7,534 bases of DNA, from NCBI GenBank assembly GCA_023267515.1, contig JAHFNF010000032.1:1-7534 (forward strand), in the 5' to 3' direction. The stretch is from Candidatus Nomurabacteria bacterium (lineage in GTDB: Bacteria > Patescibacteriota > Minisyncoccia > Phycocordibacterales > UBA9973). The notes beneath the pieces were generated by a model. That model had not been told where the DNA came from, made no database searches, and saw only the letters and a list, made by a program, of their open reading frames with translations. A program made the position numbers and the translations under genes. Shown here in pieces: positions 1 to 5,427 of the stretch (position 1 is its first letter; each line of letters begins with the position of its first letter).

Positions 1-1037
1 TTTTCCACATCTTGCAACACTATCGCTTTTTCCTGTGAAAGAGCGAGCTCGCCGAGCTTAATATTTACCTCAGTAATAGTACCGGAAGCCGGAGCGCGAA
101 TAATCGTATCTTCATATTTGGCTTGAGCGGATTGCACTTGCCCCTCAGCGGACAATACTTCCGCTTGTGCGAGTTCTAAATCAGCAGAGCTAGCTTTCGC
201 TTTTTTAAGATCCAAATCTGCCTGCCTAGCGGCAATTAGAGAATCTGCTTCGGAGACTGCGGCATTGTAAGCATTTAAATTTGCAGTATAATTTTGTCCA
301 CTTTTATTTGGAATAGAAACTTTCCAACTATCGGAAGATAAATAGTCCTTCTCTGGAAAAGAAACCAGAAGTCCTTTGGTGCCGAGAGGTTTTGGCAATT
401 CATCTGTATCAGTTTTCCCAAGTTCTAAGCCAGAATACCTTACACTGTCTAATGTACTAGAAAAGTAAAGTCGGTATTCTCCTGCATCAGTACCACTATA
501 TATACCACTGATAACAGGAGGGGTGCTGGATTGTTTTTCATCTTGTGGCAGAGCCACAAGATCATCTGAAAAAAGCTTCCGGCGGGCATTTTCCACACTA
601 AAACTTTTTTTAGCATTCTCTAACGCAACTTCTGCCACTCTTACTTCCTCACTTGAAGCGCCATCCAGCACTTGCTGATACTTTGCTTTCGCAGATGCCA
701 AGGCTCCTTGCGCAGATAAAAGTGAGCCATAGGCCGAACCACTATCAAGTGTGGCTAAAATGCTGCCAGCATATACCTTATCACCAACTTGAACCTTTAA
801 ACCCCTTACTACCCCGGAGCTATTGAAACTCAAACTCAAATCCGTATTGCTCGTTATATCGCCAGTAGCAAGAACTGTGGATTCCAAATCCTGCAATTTT
901 ACCTCCCCCACAGAAACATTATTATCTACTTTTGGCTTCGCTACGATAAATATAACAAGAGCTACGATAATTAACACCGCGTAAAAACGCTTTTTTTTAT
1001 ACCATTTTTTTATAAATAATTTTATTTTTTCCTGCAT
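1..1037 (-). CDS. HlyD/MacA-type membrane-fusion (periplasmic adaptor) protein, 3' end outside window
   Basis: Partial gene: 345 codons are visible from the ATG at 1037, and the stop lies beyond base 1. Such adaptors link an inner-membrane transporter, often a MacB-type ABC exporter, to the outside. By eye the protein has a very basic N terminus, one membrane helix at about residues 19-33, a first biotinyl-lipoyl half at about 65-100 (VRGLKVQVGDKVYAGSILA), a first coiled-coil helix at about 104-150, and a second helix at about 255-312. The second lipoyl half begins at about 311 (IIRAPASGTITEVNI). Residues about 155-255 form an unusual beta-rich insert between the two hairpin helices, with motifs SGIYSGTDAGEY, GTKGLLVSFP and WKVSIPN. 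The start codon abuts the CCA of tRNA-Asp with no intervening base, so there is no room for a normal ribosome binding site. The partner transporter would be expected just beyond the left edge. The family call is firm; the exported substrate cannot be told. Confidence 0.92.
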   Translation of the reverse strand, partial: MQEKIKLFIKKWYKKKRFYAVLIIVALVIFIVAKPKVDNNVSVGEVKLQDLESTVLATGDITSNTDLSLSFNSSGVVRGLKVQVGDKVYAGSILATLDSGSAYGSLLSAQGALASAKAKYQQVLDGASSEEVRVAEVALENAKKSFSVENARRKLFSDDLVALPQDEKQSSTPPVISGIYSGTDAGEYRLYFSSTLDSVRYSGLELGKTDTDELPKPLGTKGLLVSFPEKDYLSSDSWKVSIPNKSGQNYTANLNAYNAAVSEADSLIAARQADLDLKKAKASSADLELAQAEVLSAEGQVQSAQAKYEDTIIRAPASGTITEVNIKLGELALSQEKAIVLQDVE

Positions 1038-1114
1038 TGGCGCGACCGACCGGATTTGAACCGGCAACCTCCCGCGTGACAGGCGGGTGCTCTAACCAGT
1101 TGAGCTACGGTCGC
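1038..1114 (-). tRNA. tRNA-Asp(GTC), CCA encoded
   Basis: A complete 77-base cloverleaf. The acceptor stem GCGACCG pairs with CGGTCGC, and the discriminator G is followed by an encoded CCA at 1040-1038. The D stem is GCTC/GAGC. The anticodon stem CCCGC/GCGGG closes the loop CTGTCAC, giving anticodon GTC, which reads Asp codons GAC/GAT. The T arm is GCCGG-TTCAAAT-CCGGT. It lies 34 bases after tRNA-Met on the same strand and directly abuts the downstream adaptor gene, so the three are probably one transcript. Confidence 0.97.
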
Positions 1115-1120
1115 ATTTAA

Positions 1121-1149
1121 AGAAAATTCATAAACTTTACAAATTTTCT
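1121..1149 (-). repeat. Inverted repeat between the two tRNA genes
   Basis: Eight-base arms (1121-1128 and 1142-1149) are separated by 13 bases and fill the spacer between tRNA-Met and tRNA-Asp. The stem is almost all A-T, and the following TTTAAAT is a poor U-tract. It is therefore a weak hairpin at best, more likely involved in precursor-tRNA processing than in termination. Confidence 0.3.
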
Positions 1150-1224
1150 GGTGTCGGCGACAGGGATTGAACCTGTGACCTGAGGCTTATGAGTCCTCCG
1201 CTCTACCAACTGAGCTACGCCGAC
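1149..1224 (-). tRNA. tRNA-Met(CAT), probably elongator, CCA encoded
   Basis: A complete 76-base cloverleaf. The acceptor GTCGGCG pairs with CGCCGAC; the discriminator is A, followed by an encoded CCA. The D arm is GCTC-AGTTGGTA-GAGC and the T arm ACAGG-TTCAATC-CCTGT. The loop CTCATAA carries anticodon CAT. It is not the initiator type: positions 1 and 72 are paired and the anticodon stem lacks three G-C pairs at its base. A tRNA-Ile2 whose C34 becomes lysidine shares the CAT anticodon and cannot be excluded by eye. The anticodon stem has an A31·G39 mismatch next to the loop. Confidence 0.9.
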
Positions 1225-1233
1225 ATACTCAGT

Positions 1234-1261
1234 AGGATAACATATTTTCATTTTTTTTCAA
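1234..1261 (-). promoter_or_regulatory. Candidate promoter of the tRNA-Met/tRNA-Asp/adaptor transcript
   Basis: TTGAAA (1261-1256) is followed after 16 bases by TATCCT (1239-1234), and the hexamer is preceded by TG plus one base. The start would fall near 1227, a few bases before tRNA-Met. It lies just after the stop codon of the MASE3-like gene, in an AT-rich spacer with no terminator. The -10 match is only moderate. Confidence 0.4.
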
Positions 1262-1262
1262 C

Positions 1263-2093
1263 TTAAAATTTAACTAGTTTCACTTTTTGCATTTTATTAA
1301 GTAGCATATCAGTTTCTACCTGTTGCAATCTTTTCAAGGAACGAAACTGAAATAAAAGTACTATGTACGCCAATATAGTCATAAGATGGCTTATCCAGTT
1401 TATAAAATAAAACGAACCTGAGTGAAATGTAAGATTAAGCTCCGCAAGAATAGAAATAATCAAAAAAACAAAAAAATTATAAATTATTTCTTTATATACT
1501 TTATACCGATAGTAATAGAGGATACCTGAAATTAAAAATAAAATCATTATTATATACTCGTTTATAGTTTTAAGATGGCTTGGTCCACTAATCGTGGCCT
1601 GAACAGGGATATCTGTTCCCCAAAAAATAGCGAAGGAGTATAAACCAAGAATAAAAAAGGAAACAATAGCGATTGCTACTCCTATTCGCGTTTTGATTTT
1701 ACCTACTTTTTTTGTAAGAAAGAAACCAAATATAAGGTTGAACACAAAAATAAAGCGAGCAGCGAACCAAAACAATTCAGAGGTATTAACACTTGGAAAT
1801 ATCACAGTAGTGGGCATCCCCCCGTAAGCTAGGGCGTGTAAGATATCAAAAGCTGCTGACAAAATAAAACCACAGCCAATAATAATCTCATTTAGCAATC
1901 CTGACTGACGAAAAAGTTTAAAACACTGTAAACCTAAAAACAACGATATGGCCGCCACGACAGACTGAGATATTGTATGAAAGGTAAGATAAAGAGTACC
2001 AAACCCAAAATCTTTAATATTTGGATTTATTAGAGCGACACCATCAACAATTGCCACTATAAAAACAAAAAAAATAAGTAGTCTTTTAGACAC
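1263..2093 (-). CDS. Stand-alone MASE3-like integral membrane sensor-domain protein
   Basis: An eight-helix membrane protein by eye. Residue numbers here count from an in-frame GTG six codons upstream at 2111: helices lie near 11-30, 45-66, 73-93, 115-135, 143-164, 183-203, 209-228 and 237-256. The motifs TFHTISQS, DILHALAYGGMP and FWFAARF match the pattern I recall for MASE3, a membrane sensor domain normally fused to histidine kinase or diguanylate cyclase modules. Here only a short charged tail of about 25 residues follows the last helix before TAA, so no output domain is present. The GTG at 2093 is preferred because an extended -10 element (2108-2100) ends six bases before it, so transcription and translation would start together. 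The longer form from 2111 adds six residues and would place that promoter inside the gene. It may signal through a partner encoded elsewhere or be the remnant of a larger sensor. Membrane nature is certain; the MASE3 identity is from motif memory. Confidence 0.82.
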   Translation of the reverse strand: MSKRLLIFFVFIVAIVDGVALINPNIKDFGFGTLYLTFHTISQSVVAAISLFLGLQCFKLFRQSGLLNEIIIGCGFILSAAFDILHALAYGGMPTTVIFPSVNTSELFWFAARFIFVFNLIFGFFLTKKVGKIKTRIGVAIAIVSFFILGLYSFAIFWGTDIPVQATISGPSHLKTINEYIIMILFLISGILYYYRYKVYKEIIYNFFVFLIISILAELNLTFHSGSFYFINWISHLMTILAYIVLLFQFRSLKRLQQVETDMLLNKMQKVKLVKF

Positions 2094-2099
2094 ATCACT

Positions 2100-2108
2100 A
2101 TTATAGCA
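2100..2108 (-). promoter_or_regulatory. Extended -10 promoter giving a leaderless MASE3-like mRNA
   Basis: TGCTATAAT is a perfect extended -10 element (TG, one base, TATAAT). Six bases separate it from the GTG at 2093, so the predicted +1 is the first base of the start codon. No clear -35 lies 17 bases upstream, which is tolerated with an extended -10. No Shine-Dalgarno sequence is present. Confidence 0.6.
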
Positions 2109-2156
2109 CACTGATTAAAGAGCGTTTTTAGTTGGATCTTGCGGGATATGCGAACA

Positions 2157-2272
2157 AATTTACAAACACAGCGGAGGTGGTGAGATTCGAACTCACGATA
2201 CCTTTCGGTATGCTACCTTTCCAAGGTAGTGGAATAAACCGCTATCCGACACCTCCGCTGTATTTACAAACC
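2157..2272 (-). repeat. Direct repeat flanking tRNA-Ser that also extends its acceptor helix
   Basis: The 10-base plus-strand sequence atttacaaac occurs at 2158-2167 and 2262-2271, on either side of tRNA-Ser. It is close to its own reverse complement. Together with the inner flanks (CAGC before, GCTG after) the leader and trailer of the precursor can pair for about 14-16 further positions beyond the 1-72 pair: eleven Watson-Crick pairs and the rest G·U. Confidence 0.6.
2172..2256 (-). tRNA. tRNA-Ser(GGA), CCA not encoded
   Basis: An 85-base class II tRNA. The acceptor GGAGGTG pairs with CACCTCC and the discriminator is G, as usual for serine. The anticodon stem CTACC/GGTAG closes loop TTGGAAA, giving anticodon GGA. 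A long variable arm (ATACC-GAAA-GGTAT) and the T arm GTGAG-TTCGAAT-CTCAC complete it. The discriminator is followed by CTG, not CCA, so this tRNA needs a CCA-adding enzyme, unlike the two tRNAs at 1038-1224. Confidence 0.96.
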
Positions 2273-2358
2273 ACTTATTAAATTATTAAACTTAATACCT
2301 CTCTTGTAGCTCTTTATTTCAAACTCTCTTCTGTATGCTTCCGACTTACTTTCATACT

Positions 2359-2387
2359 TTTCTATTAGAAAGCGCTTTCCAAGTCAA
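2359..2387 (-). promoter_or_regulatory. Candidate promoter with palindromic operator-like spacer, upstream of tRNA-Ser
   Basis: TTGACT (2387-2382) lies 17 bases before TAGAAA (2364-2359). The spacer holds the perfect 12-base palindrome GAAAGCGCTTTC (2368-2379), the CG-centred form typical of LacI-family operators. A start near 2352 would give a leader of roughly 95 bases before tRNA-Ser. The -10 match is 4 of 6. The site overlaps the tail of the decayed tRNA-Ser copy, so the resemblance could be accidental. Confidence 0.3.
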
Positions 2388-2424
2388 TAGTCTATCCGGC
2401 ACTAGACCGCTATGCGACGCCTCC
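2376..2424 (-). pseudogene. Decayed tRNA-Ser (5' half only)
   Basis: Bases 2424-2399 match the first 26 bases of the intact tRNA-Ser downstream at 21 positions. They include the acceptor 5' strand GGAGGCG and a complete D arm (GCAT...GTGC, which can pair). A TTGGAAA like the serine anticodon loop follows at 2382-2376, but 10 bases too far away and without a pairing stem. No variable arm, T arm or acceptor 3' strand (CGCCTCC) follows before the intact tRNA. The D-stem changes at both partner positions suggest it came from a different, once functional serine tRNA rather than from a recent copy of the neighbour. Confidence 0.6.
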
Positions 2425-2462
2425 GTTCAACGCATATTACTTTAATTTTAAGGTTAAATCAA

Positions 2463-3494
2463 TTACAAAATAGGCTGAAGTAAGCGCACGATCACTACAA
2501 GCAGGCGATCTAGAAAATACACACGTAAAGGATTTTTAAGTTCCACCGTTTTAGCCTTCCAACCATCTACAATTTTAGTGATGTCAGCGATCATTTTTTC
2601 ATCATTAAGAAAAACGCCGACTTCAGTATTGAAGTCAAAGGACAGAGCATCCAAGTTGGCCGAGCCTAAAAGCGCTAATGATTCATCTACAAGGAGCAAC
2701 TTGGCGTGATTCATATGTGGCAAGAGATAAAACACAACACCATATTCCTTTAATATATTTATATACCTCCGATTGGCCCGAGAGAGGAAAGCGCTGTCCG
2801 TTTTTATCGGTATCATCACCTCTATTTTCACCCCACGATCCACGGATTCCCGAAGGAGCTCTATCAACCACTTACTCGGCGTAAAGTAGGGCGTCACTAA
2901 AATAACTCTCTTCTTTGCGCCAGAAATCGCCTCAGTATACGCGTGCTGTAAACGCGGTTTTCGCAGATATGGGATGTGCTCAAAAAGCCAAATTCGTGTC
3001 CGACCTAAAATCGCTTTTCTTTTATGAATACTTTCTCCTGAATCTTTCCCTCCGCACAATTTATAAATTCTAAAAAATGAACCAGTGAGAGAATTTACAA
3101 TAGGCCCTTCTAGACGCACCAATAGATCATCCCACATCCTAGCCGATTTATGGATATTCACTCCGCCTAAAAAACCGATTGTTTCATCTACTATCACTAC
3201 TTTGTGATGCAACCTCCTGAAAAATTTCCTAAAAAATAAAAGTTCTGCTCCGGATAAGCGCAATTTCTTTTGCGCCTCCCCTGATAAACCAAAACTGCCG
3301 AACCAATCAAGCACTATCTTCACTTTCACTCCATTTTTAGCTTTAAAAGATAGTAAATCAATAAAATCATTTGCTTGTTTAGTGTCGTCCACAAAAATAT
3401 ACATCTCAAAATAAATAGACTCTTTCGCAGAGTGCATCGCTTTATAGAGCCCGTCCCACGCTGATTGTGAGGTTGTATAAAATAGATATTTCAT
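2463..3494 (-). CDS. Cardiolipin synthase-like phospholipase D family protein
   Basis: A 343-residue protein with two HKD (HxKxxxxD) catalytic motifs: H96/K98/D103, followed by GFLGGVNI, and H263/K265/D270, followed by ALLGSANLD. This two-motif layout with GG and GS after each HKD is that of bacterial cardiolipin synthases, which join phosphatidyl groups into cardiolipin at the membrane, and of related phospholipases D. It lacks the two N-terminal membrane helices of ClsA-type enzymes and is shorter than them, closer to ClsB/ClsC. The last 20 or so residues (LDRLLVVIVRLLQPIL) could form a membrane-associated helix. The ATG at 3494 is 15 bases after the htpX stop, with a TATAAT seven bases before it and no ribosome binding site. 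Both active-site halves look intact. Cardiolipin synthesis is the likeliest role; another phosphatidyl transfer or hydrolysis is possible. Confidence 0.93.
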   Translation of the reverse strand: MKYLFYTTSQSAWDGLYKAMHSAKESIYFEMYIFVDDTKQANDFIDLLSFKAKNGVKVKIVLDWFGSFGLSGEAQKKLRLSGAELLFFRKFFRRLHHKVVIVDETIGFLGGVNIHKSARMWDDLLVRLEGPIVNSLTGSFFRIYKLCGGKDSGESIHKRKAILGRTRIWLFEHIPYLRKPRLQHAYTEAISGAKKRVILVTPYFTPSKWLIELLRESVDRGVKIEVMIPIKTDSAFLSRANRRYINILKEYGVVFYLLPHMNHAKLLLVDESLALLGSANLDALSFDFNTEVGVFLNDEKMIADITKIVDGWKAKTVELKNPLRVYFLDRLLVVIVRLLQPIL

Positions 3495-3501
3495 CTATTT
3501 T

Positions 3502-3507
3502 ATTATA
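3502..3507 (-). promoter_or_regulatory. -10 element giving a leaderless phospholipase D mRNA
   Basis: A consensus TATAAT sits in the 15-base htpX-phospholipase D gap, two bases past the htpX stop. It ends seven bases before the ATG at 3494. No -35 of recognisable sequence and no Shine-Dalgarno sequence is present, so the transcript would have a leader of zero or one base. Confidence 0.5.
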
Positions 3508-3509
3508 CA

Positions 3510-4394
3510 CTATTTTCCCATTCCCCGGAGAATTTTAATTCTCGCCTCAATTGGCGGATGAGTTGAAAATAAATTTGATATTTTCCTGACTCCATATGGA
3601 TTGGCGATAAATAAATGCGCGGTGGCGTTGTTGGCAGTTTGCATTGGGCGAGTGTAGGCGGATATTTTTTGCAAAGCATTGGCGAGGCCGTCTGGATAAC
3701 GAGTAAGCAATGCGCCGGATGAATCTGCCAGATACTCGCGTTTGCGCGAGATTGCCAGCTGCACCAAGGTGGCAAAAATCGGCGCGAGAATTGCAAGCAC
3801 GATGCCAACTATCGCTAAAATATTTCCTCCATTATTATCTCTATCGCGATTGCCCGCAAATAACCTGCCACGTAAAAAAATATGCGAAAGGATAGAAATA
3901 AAACCAGCGAGCACCACCGCCACTGTAGAAACCAAAATATCTTTATTCCCGATATGAGAGAGCTCGTGCGCCAGCACCCCTTCTAATTCATTCTTGTCCA
4001 TTATTTGGAGAAGCCCCGTCGTCACCGCTATGGCCGAATGTTCCTTGTTGCGACCGGTAGCAAAAGCATTTGGCGCCGGGTCATTGATGATATATACTTT
4101 CGGCTTCGGCAGACCTGCCGTAATTGCTAAATTCTCCACTATTCGGTGAAGCTCTAAATACTGAGTGGGATCGGCGGGAACAGCGCGAGAGAGCGAAAGC
4201 GCTATTTTATCCGAATTCCAATAGCTCACAATATTCATCACCACACTAAAAACAACCGCGCCATAGAGAATGTAAGGCGCATTGTAAACATAAGAAAAAA
4301 TATACCCGAGTCCGATAATCAGGATAAAAAATGAAGCCATCAATACCCATGTCCGCCTCGTATTCTTTGATTGCTCCGTATAAATCGTCGCCAT
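3510..4394 (-). CDS. htpX: HtpX-type M48 membrane zinc metalloprotease
   Basis: A 294-residue protein of the usual HtpX length. HtpX cleaves misfolded or damaged membrane proteins from the cytoplasmic side. Two membrane helices lie at about 16-36 and 40-57. A DPAPNAFATG segment (105-114) precedes the zinc motif HELSH (H143, E144, H147). Two more hydrophobic stretches lie at about 153-173 and 192-214, and the third zinc ligand is E220 in SRKREYLAD. The C terminus carries the STHPPIEARI motif typical of the family. The active site is complete. The ATG at 4394 lies four bases after the Gmad2 gene. The purine-rich AGGGGA touches the start codon, too close for a normal ribosome site, and TGATAGAAT ends six bases upstream, so it may have its own leaderless transcript besides reading through from upstream. 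Confidence 0.96.
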   Translation of the reverse strand: MATIYTEQSKNTRRTWVLMASFFILIIGLGYIFSYVYNAPYILYGAVVFSVVMNIVSYWNSDKIALSLSRAVPADPTQYLELHRIVENLAITAGLPKPKVYIINDPAPNAFATGRNKEHSAIAVTTGLLQIMDKNELEGVLAHELSHIGNKDILVSTVAVVLAGFISILSHIFLRGRLFAGNRDRDNNGGNILAIVGIVLAILAPIFATLVQLAISRKREYLADSSGALLTRYPDGLANALQKISAYTRPMQTANNATAHLFIANPYGVRKISNLFSTHPPIEARIKILRGMGK

Positions 4395-4398
4395 TCCC

Positions 4399-4920
4399 CT
4401 ATTCTATCACAATCGGAATGAGGATAGATTTATCGTGTTCTGGCAGACCAGAAGGATTATCATTATGTATTTCTATATATGCAGGACCTTTTGGCAGTAC
4501 AGTGAAATCAATATTTCCTTCAAAGTCCACCGGCCCCGAGGTCATCCATTCTGACTTTGCTATGCCGTTACCAGCTTTTAGCAACTTCTTATTGGCATCT
4601 AGTACACTCACTAAAATATTAGCTTCAAAGAAATATCCGCCTTTTATTGTTCCTCGGTAAGAAAGAATTCCATGTACTATGGTGTCTGGAAAAATAGAAA
4701 AGTCTAGTAGGTCTTCTTTATTGCCTAGGATCTTACTGGTTTCTTTTAAAGCAGGTGTATTATTCCCAATAGGTAATTCTACTTTTTTATTTTGAAACTC
4801 TGGAAAATATTTATTTTTATCTTGGAGCATTATCTTTATGGCAATAATCATCAAGATAATGAGGATAAAAAGAAGTGCGGTATTTAATTTTGAACCAAAA
4901 AACCAATATTTATTTTGCAT
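4399..4920 (-). CDS. Membrane-anchored Gmad2 immunoglobulin-like domain protein
   Basis: A 173-residue protein with a single N-terminal membrane helix at about 13-32 and a spacer to about 70. The C-terminal beta domain (about 70-173) carries the hallmarks of Gmad2, an Ig-like domain first described in spore-germination proteins: GYFFEANILVSVLD (95-108), WMT (125-127) and NDNPSGLPEHD (153-163). The domain should lie outside the cytoplasm; it is usually thought to bind or organise other surface components, but no catalytic role is known. It starts three bases after the stop of the GCGxxC gene, with a weak GGAAG ten bases before ATG, so translation is probably coupled. Its initiation region (ATATGCAAAA) closely resembles that of the preceding gene. 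Confidence 0.88.
   Translation of the reverse strand: MQNKYWFFGSKLNTALLFILIILMIIAIKIMLQDKNKYFPEFQNKKVELPIGNNTPALKETSKILGNKEDLLDFSIFPDTIVHGILSYRGTIKGGYFFEANILVSVLDANKKLLKAGNGIAKSEWMTSGPVDFEGNIDFTVLPKGPAYIEIHNDNPSGLPEHDKSILIPIVIE
4401..4409 (-). promoter_or_regulatory. Extended -10 element inside the Gmad2 gene end, leaderless htpX start
   Basis: TGATAGAAT, a TG-extended -10 with one mismatch, overlaps the last codons of the Gmad2 gene. It ends six bases before the htpX ATG, so the predicted +1 is the A of ATG. Confidence 0.5.
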
Positions 4921-4923
4921 ATA

Positions 4924-5421
4924 TTAATCACTTCCAGTGTCCGGTTCAAAACCTTGCGGACCCATAAAATAAGAATAATCACTCTTTGCCCCGTGAATAA
5001 TAACAGTATCAGAATTTAGTGAAAAGGTAGCTTCGTGGTCGGCTGCAACAGGAACCTTGTAAATTTTTCCTGTGGTTTGATCAAGGGCATAATACATTTG
5101 ACAATTACTACCACAACCAATTTCCACTAACCTAAAATGACCATTAAAATTAGCTGGTTGAGAAAATTCTTGGGTAAATTGTGTTTTGTACTGTTGCGCA
5201 TATGGAGACGACATATCTAAACTAATGGAAGGATGACCTTGTGGCTGATAATCTGGTCCATTTGGGTTGAGGTTCGTTTGCGTAAAACCACTCGGGATTG
5301 GTATATTAGCAATCCCATCCTCCGGAGCTTTTGCCTCCTCGGTGCGGAAGAGAAAATATCCAAGTACCAGCACCAGTATTATTAGAAAAACTATTATGAT
5401 TTTATTGTTTTTGTTTTGCAT
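4924..5421 (-). CDS. Membrane-anchored protein with GCGxxC motif, function unknown
   Basis: A 165-residue protein with an N-terminal membrane helix at about 8-24, a proline- and glycine-rich spacer to about 85, and an outward beta-rich domain. The core reads NFNGHFRLVEIGCGSNC (91-107) followed by YALDQTTGKIYKVP (111-124). I recall a broad set of uncharacterised exported proteins with the pattern 'F-x-G-H-[YF]-R ... GCGxxC ... D-x-x-TG-x-[IV]-Y-x-[LV]-P'; this looks like a member. C103 and C107 are the only cysteines and could form a disulfide or bind a ligand. The gene starts six bases after the Kelch gene and ends three bases before the Gmad2 gene, so the three are very probably co-transcribed. 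No clear ribosome binding site is visible. Confidence 0.85.
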   Translation of the reverse strand: MQNKNNKIIIVFLIILVLVLGYFLFRTEEAKAPEDGIANIPIPSGFTQTNLNPNGPDYQPQGHPSISLDMSSPYAQQYKTQFTQEFSQPANFNGHFRLVEIGCGSNCQMYYALDQTTGKIYKVPVAADHEATFSLNSDTVIIHGAKSDYSYFMGPQGFEPDTGSD

Positions 5422-5427
5422 ATGATT

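Noticed and set aside
2284..2297. Palindrome TATTAA-GT-TTAATA before tRNA-Ser as a terminator for the phospholipase D gene
   Set aside because: The arms are pure A-T with a two-base gap and no U-tract follows, so it cannot act as an intrinsic terminator; AT-rich chance is likely.
2399..2424. tRNA-Ser fragment as an attachment site of an integrated element
   Set aside because: Integrases normally duplicate the 3' part of a tRNA, this is the 5' part, and no integrase or foreign genes lie between it and the intact tRNA.
2678..2884. Plus-strand and opposite-frame open frames over the phospholipase D gene
   Set aside because: They overlap a gene with two intact HKD motifs, and their translations show no domain, signal or start site.
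3503..3957. Other-frame open frames over htpX on both strands
   Set aside because: They are shadows of the HtpX coding frame; the products are low-complexity and unlike any family.
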